From NCBI GenBank assembly GCA_002633005.1, contig NMRA01000238.1, positions 374,001 to 434,000 on the forward strand: a stretch of DNA of 60,000 nt, given 5' to 3'. The position numbers were made by a program, and so were the translations under genes. The notes under the pieces were generated by a model. The model was not told the DNA's origin. It searched no databases and saw only the letters and a list, made by a program, of their open reading frames with translations. This DNA comes from Phoronis australis. Taxonomy: Eukaryota > Phoronida > Phoronidae. The stretch's first letter is position 1. Each line of letters begins with the position of its first letter. Below, one piece after another: positions 12,401 through 24,260 of the stretch.

Positions 12401-15400
12401 CGGCTCGCTGACAGGACATTGTCGGGATACTAAAGGAAAAGCCTACCTTGACCGGTAACACATGTGAATTAGTTGCAACAGTATATGTTTTGATCATCAA
12501 TCTGAGCACACCATTGCCATCAGTTCTCAACTGACGAACATTTAGGCTAATTGACTTAAATTTATCTACGTCATCGTGAGAGTCCTTAAATATTGTCTAT
12601 TCAATATGTAATTACTTCTCTCCTTCGTTCGTTCTTCTGAATTCATCTCACTGACGTACGTACCGCGGCTCGAAAAGGCTATTTGACGATTCATTTGACT
12701 ATTCAATGTTTGAGTGATTAACTCATGTTTCCTTATGTTGCTTGAGTATTGCGGGAACTGTGTAGTCAAATACATCTAAAATAAAAATCCGTTCGCGAAA
12801 AATCTAATAGATGACACAACACTTTTTGATGGTCAGGATGAAGTAGTGTAAACCAAACGTGACCACGAACTCATCAAAATGTGTACACATGATTGTAAAC
12901 ACTCATACACATCTGTCGAATGGGTGATTTATGGTACTGAGTTTACTGATAATAGAAATACTCCATGTACCGAACGCGCCGAATATGCTTTTCCCGATTT
13001 TCAAATTGTCTCGCTTGTTTTCAATAGGCACGGTTTCAATTTTTTTTTAAATTCCCATTGCTAAATTTCCTAAACTCCTGCGATAATTTTCAGTGGCAAA
13101 GATTTGGCCGCGAAATTTTAATAGCGTGAAAACATGAAACAAATCAACAAATCAAATACCTTATCTCTCATTCGTCACGGGTTCCTTCAAAAATGGATTT
13201 TCGAACTATCGGACGTGGTCAATATTTTACAAAATCTTCAATTTTCAATGTTTTCATGTAAGAAATCGCAGAAATCATACAAAACAAATGATGACGACTT
13301 TTTCAATTGTTCCTATCGTAAATATAAAACTTGAGCTAACTTTGAAGAGTACTTATCAGTAGAGGGTAGGAATCATAATAGTTGCTTATCGAAATATAAA
13401 TAAATGAGTGGGTTTATAACGTAACATAAAATGCGTTAAGTGATATTGTGTAAACTCTGTGCATTTGGAATAATAGTTAACCTTACTTACAAAAAACAGG
13501 GCGTTATTTTTTCGTGGACAGTGACTTTGAACTGCGTCAAGGCACAATTCTTAATTCAAATAACAATTCGACCTAATCTACATTATTTGAAATCTTAGAT
13601 ATTTCCAAAAAATTCTAGTCTGACAATTGTCTTTTTTTAACCGTTCTACGTACTGAGAGGATATGTTCTTTATCGCTGACGTCACTCCTCCCAACACAAC
13701 CCAACTCTAGTTTGAGAGTGGACGCTGATGAGAGGATACGAAAAGGTAAATTTTCTCCCTGCTCAATAGTCTTGGATAGCGCCTTTACAGACAGACTCTG
13801 CGATCCTATTAATGACTTGAAATAACAATTTCTTCATTCTCTTGACATTTCCGTTCACGTTATATAACATTGTCCGTGTTTGCGTCTCATCAAGATTAAT
13901 CCTATAATTTTCAAAGCTCTTACCTCCTCTTGGTACGCGGAAACAGTAACGTGGCAGGCCTATTCAGTCGAGTAAACAATGGTCCCAGTAGTTTCCCTCT
14001 GTGTTATCCTTGAAATTGTTTTACACTGTCAAGCCCTACTGGATTTACTTTTCCTAATTACCTGCCTTTTATTGTCACCATTTGTTTCTGTGTGGGATAT
14101 ACCGTCCGTACACAATGACGTCATACCCCCGTGGCGAAATATATTCAAATCTTATCAGGATTCTGAAGCGCTCGATACTCAGTATTTTCTCTATTAAACC
14201 ATTTGCGCGTTAGTAGCTATTTTGTAACATTAAATCTTGATCAATAAATCGCCTACGACATCGGTGACGTCATTGCAACGTCAGATTATAACTTCTTGTC
14301 TGAGGTTACACGCATAAGCAAGTCTGTCGGGTACGGGGTCTACCGGTTGACTAGTAAAGGATTCAAGAAATATTATCACACCTCTAGACTTGGCATTTCG
14401 TCTTCAAGCGCTTCGAGGAGGTTGACTTTTTATGCAAACTGGTAACTTCACTGAAGCGTCTCAGTTACACAGAAAGGTCACAAAGTGACTCAGTTAACAA
14501 TAAGTGTAATTTTTATTGATTCCTTTTCATTCACTCCACTTAAATTTCCATTCAAAATTAGTCGTAAACAGCTTACGTGACTTCGCAGCAGCTGTTGAAA
14601 GAAAATAAAGGATATTTGACAAAGGTATGTTTGACATGACCATTAAATCGATATCATTTTGTGTATCAGTCGAAATGAACCTTTAAATAGACTGAAGGAA
14701 GTTTCAGAAAAATAACGCGATTCGTTTGTTAGGTATTTTGGTACATGATTAAAATTAAAAACACTTAAAAACACGCTTTATCTCTGGTCAACACTTTTAT
14801 TAGTTTTGGCGTGGGAGTTTACCAACTCTAAAACATCTACAGTGAGGGTCAGAAGGCATCTACTGGTTCTCTGTTTCTTTCTAAGCATATTCCTGTCTGG
14901 TAAAAACGACCTGTTTGAAAGTGCTGTCGATGTTCGTCTTTGATCTTAAGTATAATGTAAAATTATTAGCTATAATAAAGGACCAAAACATTACTGGTTC
15001 GACACATGCAAGGAATTTCACGTGTAGCGTGGATTTTGGTATGATCTGGTAAACAAAGTTTGTAAATCAAGCTTCTTGGTACCTTTCAAAATACGGTATT
15101 GTCTGTATGGAATGTGTCACGGCTAATTATATGCATCTAGAAGGCACAGTGTTTCTTGATTAAAAGACATTTTTCCAAGCTTAAAAATACTTCGGAAGCT
15201 GAAATTCCGTTCGCATATTTTTCATAAAATTCTTTAAATTAAAACAATATTGTAGTTACATTTCGCCCTGTTGAGTTGGTTAAAAAGCGAAAATCGAATT
15301 AAGCTTTTTACTTTCATAAATTCGGCCTAATATTCCTTACCGTTACTAAAAACACTTCAGAGTTTATTGGGGTTGGCCAACACTAGAAGTGAGGATTGGC

Positions 15401-17145
15401 AAATGGCGCCTGTAGTTGAGTTGCCGGTTCATTCGGCAATAATTCAAGATGGGATGGGCGTGGTAATCTTTTTCAACCCCTAATGCGTTTGGGTTTAGGA
15501 TTGAACATTGACGAAAAACAGAGACCAAATGCAGATTAAAATCGACTCTTTTCAAACATTTAAGACATTTTATGATACAGGTTTTTACGACGCTGATCTT
15601 TACGTTTTCACCTAATTGGGACTGGGGTGAGATGGAACCCCCCCCCCCTCCCCACTTCGCTAAAAAGGTCCAGTCTTAGCCGGTACGGAAAGGATTTAGT
15701 TGAAAAGAATCAAACACATTTCTACAAAAATGCGTTTTTATTCTTTCAAATTTAGCATAAGTAACCTCACTACAGCCCCTGTAGACAAATACATAGCCCT
15801 TAAAGCCGTAGGCATACAGAGCCTATAGTACATCCCCATAAAAAGTGACTCATTTCAAATTACAGCAAATAAAATCGAATGAAACATGCATATAGGCACA
15901 TGGAGATATAATTAATGCATACCACGACTCTGGGTAAAATCTAGTCAACAATCTTGAACATATCCATGAAAATCTGTCGCGGTTCGCTTGAGTTAACGCG
16001 GTGAAAAAGTTAACGGTGACCAAAAAGTGTAGTCGGAACGCTTCGCCAACTAAGTTCTCGTAGCTATTCTTCATCGGAGACGTGCAGAAGGAGAAAGGAT
16101 GACTAAGAAATTCTAAAAGCGCTTTTTTAGTAAGTGACAGTTAAGTGTAGAATGTATTATTGACGAGGTGAAAACTCTTAATCGGTGAGCGGATTTCGCC
16201 TATCGCCCGTTTAAAATACACGGGACGAAATTAGTACAGAATGGATGGGAAGTATTTTAGCCTGTAACCAGCCAACCCAAGGGCTACGTGTTGCCTATAG
16301 CCCCTGTTGCTCAAAATCAGACATCCGGTCGCGTCCTCTTGCAGAAAACCCCGAAGTGGGCAGTATACTGTAACAAGTAGGCCTAGGTCTATCAACAAAT
16401 CTTTGGTCGTTGACAAATACCCTCTCACGTTGAAAGTAGACCAGTGTCATTGGTGCACGACGTCGCAGACTACATACGAACAATAGAGGTCCAACACCAG
16501 AAATCCGCAATAAGCCAATGACTCAGCCTTTCCGCAGGTACAGGAAAACAGGCACGTTCCCATGGCGATAACTAAAGCGCCCATTTTATTGCGGCCGCGG
16601 CCAGTGCATTACATTGATAGGTCCCGAAAGTTTGGCAGAAGATAACGTCAATCCAGGAAATATTCTTGTCGTTTTTAAACTGTTGAAACATTTTAAGTAT
16701 CAGAAAGTAAAGAATACCATGTATTCTTTGCCTTTAATACAACATGAAATTATCGAATTCATTAGATGAACACTGTAACGGAAATAATATGCACCGAAGT
16801 ATTATTCCGTCTTTGCTGACGAGGATACGGACAACAATGAATAATTCATGTCCTTGCCCAAACGATTAGTAGATGCCGATTGCAGCATTCCTGAGGAGTT
16901 GCTTGAAATTAGGTTTTGTAGTCTTGCGCGGATAACAGGCAATCACGTACGTAGATGAATGCGTTGTGCGCACCTTGAATCAGCTCGGTATCGACTGCCA
17001 GCTGCGATGGGAAAGAATGGCGTGCCAAGCGAGTGGAGACAACGTTGGGTGCAAGTAATCCAAAGCGAATGCTATCTTTTAGTCTCAAACGCACATTTTT
17101 GCGGACATTGACAACACCCAGTGATAGCCTGTTGACGATCAATAA
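9411..17145. other. Intergenic, no gene recognised
   Basis: Only short unsupported reading frames occur here, with no homology I can recognise and no spliced gene pattern. The one notable structure is the strong hairpin at 11748-11842. A C-rich run lies at 15640-15652. Palindromes TAGGCCTA occur at 9985 and 16378. GC-richer patches, such as the GCGGCCGC near 16590, have no linked gene. Confidence 0.5.
11748..11842. repeat. Strong hairpin / inverted repeat, MITE-like
   Basis: The arm at 11748-11783 (core GCGCTGATCGGTTTAGCCA) is the reverse complement of 11799-11840 with one mismatch over the inner ~26 bp, and further partial matches outward (CCTCGTCC against GGACGAAGC). The loop is about 15 nt. 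The CAAGATGGCG and CCTCGTCCCC-type ends recall small non-autonomous DNA elements. There is no coding capacity, and other copies were not seen in the window. Confidence 0.65.
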
Positions 17146-17236
17146 TGAAAATGAGAAACAATACTGAAAATGAGAAACAATACTGAAAATGAGAAACAAT
17201 ACTGAAAATGAGAAACAATACTGAAAATGAGAAACA
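17146..17236. repeat. Minisatellite, 19-bp unit, ~4.8 copies
   Basis: TGAAAATGAGAAACAATAC is repeated head to tail with almost no divergence, which points to recent expansion or an assembly-sensitive array. An open frame on the minus strand across it is a by-product of the repeat. Confidence 0.9.
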
Positions 17237-18589
17237 CTTTGCCGACAAATTAAACTCTGTTGTTTACTTTTTATTGAATATGCAGTCCAAAGAGAGAACA
17301 ATTCCCAATTGAATTTCAGGAAAACAATTATCCCGAATCTGTATAAAAAATCCTTACTGGTGCGTCCCGTAGTGGATTGGCGGCAAGGCGCGATGTTTAC
17401 ACATTCACTGGTGCGAGTAGTCCGTGAGAGGAATCTTGTCATATTGGCGCTAATACATGTCCACAAAAAAAAGCTAGTTAGTGACAACGTTTTGAGAAGA
17501 TAAATCGCAGGAAGATAAAATTTGGAAGCGTATCGCGCAATGTTGTTATGAAAATGAAAGTAATTACAACATCTATATTGAGTTAACTCTACTTGATGCC
17601 TTTGAATTTCTTGACAATAATATATCGAAAACTTATTGCGCCGCTAACTGTCTAGCTCTCTAGGGGCACTCCTGAAAAAAGTACAAGGTCGACGTCAATT
17701 TTTTGCGAAATGGCCAAAAGGTCAAACTGCTTTAGAAATCAGAACCACCCCTTACGTAATCCTGGCATGAAAGAATGAGGTTCATCGAGCGATAACCTAA
17801 AATAGCAGTATTTTGTAAATTTTAAGGAACTGTGTTGTTGCGTTTTGTTATAAGTTATTGGATTCTTTGGCAATAAACTCTGCCAGACAAACATTCACCT
17901 TGAACTTATATTTTAAATTCTGTTCATTTTATAAATAATGTCCAAAATGATATGAGTTGACGGAAGCTGAAAGAGTATGCCTATCTTTGAGAAAGATCAG
18001 CTGCAAGATAATTGAAATGAACAACACCTATTTTGTAGCAGTACGGCAGTAGCGTAGAGTCTTACTTACATTATACATTATGCCCTGGTTCTGCGTCAGA
18101 AATTGACTGTGGGTTTGTTTTAAAGGTAGCTGTGCTTTGAGATTGTGCGTAGATGAAGAGACAATAATCAAATCCAGAAATTATTTTTATATGATAACCA
18201 CTAATTGAAACAAGATAAACTTGTTTTTAATTAAGTACGGTAAACTAACAATGAAGAAGTGTAACCACGCTAGCGCCCATTATAAGGAATACTTCAATCA
18301 ATTAACTATAAATAATCAAACGTTTTATCTGCTATCCAAGCTGTAGGACTCTCCACTTGTTGGATGACAGTCCTGTTTGACCCCATAGTTTAAAAGTGCA
18401 TGTGCACAAATTTTGGGCAACTTAAACGGAACTATTTTGCTGGCATGCTGTAAGTCTGTTCACAAGGCAGAGCGCGCTGCGAAGGAACGTAGTGTCTTTG
18501 CTGATGCTCATCTTGTTTATCTCATCTGTTAAGGTGCGGTGAGTCTTCACTTATTCCAAAGAAACGCAATTGTCAAAATGGTCACGTTC

Positions 18590-18925
18590 TATTTTTCAAA
18601 GACTGATTATTTTACTGCAAATAATGGAAAAGTTGCGAAAAGTTGTTGTGTGACATTTACACAGTACAAACCATGCTATAATAGACTTAAAAATTAATTT
18701 TCATTGTTGAGAAGAAATGTATTGCAAAATAAAATTTTACTTGTCGGTCATATTGTGCACTAAATAAGTGAACTACATTACCCGAGTAGAGCACAACCCG
18801 TGTAGGTTTGCACTCGATTGCGTATTCTGGGGCACGTTTAAAGAGCCAGCATTGACTGTTATGGTCTAGTAGCTTTGAAGAGGCGGCGCTCTCAGAGTAT
18901 TCATGGCAGTCGGAATAATTACACT
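18590..18925 (+). repeat. Dispersed repeat B, copy 1
   Basis: Contains ACTTGTCGGTCATATTGTGC followed by CACTAAATAAGTGAACTAC, a run with GTAGAGCACAACCC, and GGCGGCGCTCTCAGAGTA. Similar segments occur at 21.18-21.39 kb, 41.53-41.76 kb and 55.98-56.16 kb. Copies are diverged by roughly a quarter by eye. No protein is encoded and the family is not identified. Confidence 0.6.
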
Positions 18926-20080
18926 TCGACCCTCTTTCTCGTTGTTTATTTATTTATTTTATGTGCCGAAGTTATGGCTATGATATTCCGGCAAAATGAT
19001 AATATGAAAGGATTGAATGTTGGTCAGCTAGAAGTGAAAATTATTCAATATGCAAACAACACAGTTATTTATCTGGATGGCTCCAATGAATCGTTGAGAA
19101 AATTTTTCGGTTTTTTAGACCACTTTCTTAAATACTCGGGGTTAAAAAAGAATCTATACAAACCCCATTGTATCTAGATCGGATACATGAGGCTCGACAA
19201 CAGACGTTGATGTGACGACAAAAAAACGTTCTTGGTGCACGGATTCGATAACTATTCTTGGCATTAAGTTCCATATCAGTTTATGAAATATGATTCATTT
19301 AAACTACAATAAAAAATCAGGAAGATTCGTAATGTTTAAACAACTTGATCTAAGAGGTCTCTAACCAATTTAGGACGTATTACTGTACTTAAGTCATTGG
19401 TACTTTCAAGATGTGTTCATATTCACTCTGCTCTCCCTTCACCGCCGGATGAAATCATTGACCTACTAGAGAGATTATTTTAAAACTTTATTTGGAACAA
19501 TAAAGCTGACAAAATCAAAAGGGTAAATTTTATTCAAGATTTTTCAATTGGCGGTTGTCGTATGGTCCATTTGAGATCCTTTATCAAATCTTTTAAAATA
19601 ACTTGGTTTAAAACATTATTATCAACTGATGACATTGCCTGAAATGCTTTTCTGACCACAAATGACATACTTTGAAGAAATTGTTTTAATTTTGATGAAT
19701 CATTTTACTGAACTTTATCCTACCAAACAAAAAAATTGTTTTGGCAAGAAGTGGATTTTACGGCCACTGAAATTTTATCCGGTACTTTTGAGATTACTAT
19801 AGATTTGATTCATTATGAATCTCTTTGGTTTAATCCAAAAGTATTAATAGATAAAAACAATATTTTATAAACAATGATACAGAAAGAGCATAACGATCTC
19901 TTAATTCCAATGGTGAGCTTATGAAATATGAGCAGTTTTGCTTATTTTATTGTTTTTCTCCTCCGTTCACTGTTTTCCTCGGTGTGCGTAATGTTGTCCG
20001 GAATCTATTGAGCAGTCATTCCTGTTTCGATGCATTTTAAATTATTCTTCCTCAGTGTTCTGATTTTGCTTTGATTATTG
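18925..20080 (+). mobile_element. LINE (non-LTR retrotransposon) reverse-transcriptase remnant, 5' piece
   Basis: Conceptual translation gives, with stops and shifts, LFILCAEVMAM, KIIQYANNTVIYLDGS (the catalytic YADD has become YANN), then further along GRITVLKSLVLSR, ALPSPPDEIIDLLERLF, NFIWNNKADKIKR and GGCRMVHLRSFIKSFKITW. These are the fingers/palm and thumb/C-terminal blocks of LINE ORF2 in the usual order. Several in-frame stops and the lost catalytic Asp make it a dead copy. Its C-terminal part resumes after the insertion at 20.1-20.63 kb. Confidence 0.8.
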
Positions 20081-20108
20081 TTAATTTTAATAATGTAAGC
20101 AAAACTGT

Positions 20109-20109
20109 N

Positions 20110-20150
<41 letters not shown>
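20109..20150. repeat. (TA)n microsatellite with one N
   Basis: About 20 TA dinucleotides directly abut the left arm of the inverted repeat. The N at 20109 marks uncertain assembly at the tract edge. Confidence 0.95.
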
Positions 20151-20154
<4 letters not shown>

Positions 20155-20552
20155 CGTTGAAAAGTAAGCTGTTCTTTGCTTTAATTAGTTTGTACAACAA
20201 ACTTTCGTAGTGTCTACACAAGTGTCTTTCATCAGATGGTTGTTGATATAATAGATCGCCCAGTGTAAGTGGCATCACAAACACATATATATGAGTAAAT
20301 ATATAATAAAACTCTGTACAAAACATATCATAATAAAACAGTAGCGGTACTTCGACTATACATCAGTCATCCAAGGCAAATAAATTTAAAAAATCATCAA
20401 CGCTATCGTGTATGATACATGAAACAAGAACAACTACCATCTGATGAAAGACACTTGTGTAGACACTACGAAAGTTTGTTGTACAAACTAATTAAAGCAA
20501 AGAACAGCTTACTTTTCAACGCAACATGTATAAAAGAAGGTCTGCTACCCAA

Positions 20553-20626
<74 letters not shown>
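20553..20626. repeat. (AC)n(AT)n compound microsatellite
   Basis: A run of AC dinucleotides passes directly into a run of AT dinucleotides just outside the right arm of the inverted repeat. Compound tracts of this kind often mark the ends of retroelements. Confidence 0.95.
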
Positions 20627-20629
<3 letters not shown>

Positions 20630-20639
20630 CACTAATATT

Positions 20640-20995
20640 TTTGTGTAATTTTTGTAATAGCGAGTCTAAGATCTTGTTCACTTGTATTGGTCTTCTACAA
20701 TGGTTCATATTTTGGTGGCTGTAAGCAATTGGTCTTATCGAAAACAGGTGAATTTCTTGAAATGGGCTCATGAGGTATTGTTTGGCAGGCATATGCTGGT
20801 CATGCTATTAACTTAGTCATAAGTTTGGTCAAATATCATATTTATAAAAAGGGATTGAACTCTAGTGTTCCGTGTTTGCAGGTACTTAAAAACAAACTCT
20901 CGAGATATCACGAGCTTGAAAAACTAATTTTCTGTAATTGTGAATATGAATTGTTCCGCGTTGAAAGTTGGGCCCCTATGATTCGTCTATTTGTT
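20640..20995 (+). mobile_element. LINE remnant, 3' piece (ORF2 C-terminus)
   Basis: Translations in shifting frames give YLVAVSNWSYRK-like sequence, FGRHMLVMLLTLV and VLKNKLSRYHELEKLIFCN. These match the distal C-terminal blocks found downstream of LINE reverse transcriptase. Order and strand fit the piece at 18.9-20.08 kb, so both are parts of one element split by the 20.1-20.63 kb insertion. Confidence 0.5.
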
Positions 20996-21183
20996 TAATT
21001 TTCGTCATATTCTGATCCTGGTTGTGTTTGTGATGTATGAATAGTGCCTTTGTTTATGTTTGTACTACTTTTTGCACTGTGAAATATGCTGTTCAATAAG
21101 TACTGTGGTCTAATATAATTTCAAAAAGCTAGTAAAAAACTATGACACCTTAATTTACATTTTTGTGAAGAAGGTTAGCAAAG

Positions 21184-21390
21184 TAAAATGTTACTTGTCG
21201 GTCATATTGGCACTAAATCTAAGTGAACTACGTCACCTGGAGTAGAGTACAACCCGCGTAGGATTGCACTGCAATTGTGTATTTTGGAACAAAAGCCAGC
21301 ATTCACTATCACGGTCTAGTACGACACCGTTGAAGTGACGGCGCTCTCAGAGTAGGCCTACTCAAGGCAGTGGGGAAAGACATGGCGAGG
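21184..21390 (+). repeat. Dispersed repeat B, copy 2
   Basis: Shares ACTTGTCGGTCATATTGGCA, GTAGAGTACAACCCGCGTAG, AAGCCAGCATTCACTAT and GACGGCGCTCTCAGAGTA with the copy before 18.93 kb, in the same orientation. The two copies bracket the LINE remnant, but their divergence argues against simple LTRs or a target duplication. Confidence 0.6.
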
Positions 21391-21739
21391 ACGCGACCAT
21401 TTTTCAGTGCATTCATTGGCCTGCGGAAGTGAAGACGACTTAAGATTGAGAAAAAAAAAATGAGTTAGTGCGTGACACCTGCTGTTTGTTGGATGATGTA
21501 CACATTTCTGTTTCTCGTCCATAGAAATAATTTGAAGATCAACCCGACTGAAGACTGACTAGGTCTAAGTAGAGCGCGCTGCCGTTTCGGCCGACAAATG
21601 ATACTACTTGTCTGTATCAGTTTTTCTTGTTTTGGATAGTTTGAAATAAAAAAATGTGGGTAGTCAAAATTTAGAAAAAAAAAAAACAAAACAGAGTAAG
21701 AGTCGTTGGACTTAGGCCTACTCATTGCCATGACTGGGG

Positions 21740-22285
21740 AAACAGGCTGGCTTAGCCGACTTCACTAAACTATTTTTGGCCGCATCGCTATAGAGGCGAT
21801 CACGAAGCGAGGAAGACGTGCTCAAAACAAATTGTCGCTCATACCTTTGAGTGAACATACATTCGAACTACATACTACGCAAACTCTTTCTTCCCATCTA
21901 GGCCTACTATTAACCTAGGCCTACTATTTTACTCTGGAATGGACTCGGCACAACATGTCATCAGTGTCATCAGCACACTGAAACGGTACTGAGAGACCGA
22001 GTCACATCTCAAACATCGACCTTACTCTGCAAATACTAAAACATAATTTATCCTGGCACTAACTAATTGTTATTTTCACAGTTGTCGACAGTTCAAAATT
22101 TTTCACTAACATGCGCCATTATATGAGGATCCTGTACTTCGATCGTGTGTTGAAACCCGCGGAAAAAGAAAAAAGTAGGGTAACAAAAGAGCAGCTGTTT
22201 CTTGAAACGAGATCTCGTCGTAGATTTGCATTGTGGGTATTGCAACATTTTTCACACAAGGAAGAAGTGAGCAAGAAAATTTCCC
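21740..22285 (+). promoter_or_regulatory. Possible promoter and non-coding first exon of the polyubiquitin gene
   Basis: Polyubiquitin genes usually have a short 5' UTR exon and an intron ending just before the ATG. The acceptor is clear at 23516. The best upstream donor I see is CCC|GTAAGT at 22286. A TATA-like TTATATGA lies at about 22118, and a TTCTTGAA dyad (half of a heat-shock element pattern) lies near 22200. None of this is decisive; the first exon could lie elsewhere in 21.7-22.8 kb. Confidence 0.25.
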
Positions 22286-23981
<1,696 letters not shown>

Positions 23982-24227
23982 AAATGGAAACAAGTCTCGC
24001 TTCTTGTGTTTTTATTAGTTCAGGTTTTGTTTTTCCTTTCCTTTTATCTCAGTGTAGTTACCTCATTTTATTCACTTCCTTATGTGGACTACTAAAGGAA
24101 ACCCTTTAAAACTCGCTAATTGTTCCTGAAATTACTAGATAAATATTACTGCTTTGACATTTCTAACTTTGTTCCCTAAGTTGGTAATCTATGTGGATGT
24201 TGAAGAAGTTCAGTTGATGATAATAAT

Positions 24228-24260
24228 AATAAACGCATTCTGTTACAAATGGTCTGAGTG
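24228..24260 (+). terminator. Poly(A) signal of the polyubiquitin gene
   Basis: AATAAA at 24228-24233 follows a short TAATAATAAT run, about 250 nt after the stop, with GT-rich sequence around 24250. A second AATAAA overlaps the stop codon itself (23977-23982) but is too early to be the likely main signal. Confidence 0.6.

Larger units (their letters stand above)
20107..20628. mobile_element. Near-perfect inverted repeat with microsatellite ends, probable Penelope-like fragment
   Basis: Arms 20149-20245 and 20431-20527 are reverse complements with about one mismatch over ~95 bp and a ~185-bp spacer. A (TA)n tract adjoins the left arm and (AC)n(AT)n follows the right arm. Each arm, read outward, encodes SDERHLCRHYESLLYKLIKA and then LLFNATCIKEGLLPKY, whose 'CIKEGLLPKY' block resembles the N-terminus of Penelope-like element proteins (from memory). 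The arms also contain hammerhead core boxes CTGATGA and GAAA. The unit sits inside a LINE remnant, so it is a nested insertion. The assignment to Penelope is an inference. Confidence 0.55.

Noticed and set aside
15633-15660. C-homopolymer run as a regulatory or G-quadruplex site
   Set aside because: A single homopolymer run rather than four spaced tracts, and an error-prone region.
16555-16605. CCATGGCGATAAC plus GCGGCCGC as a promoter with an X-box
   Set aside because: Does not fit the X-box consensus at key positions, and no transcript or exon starts nearby.
16909-17487. 192-codon open frame on the minus strand
   Set aside because: Much of it is the translated 19-bp minisatellite; no domain, no splice context, and the rest is low-complexity.
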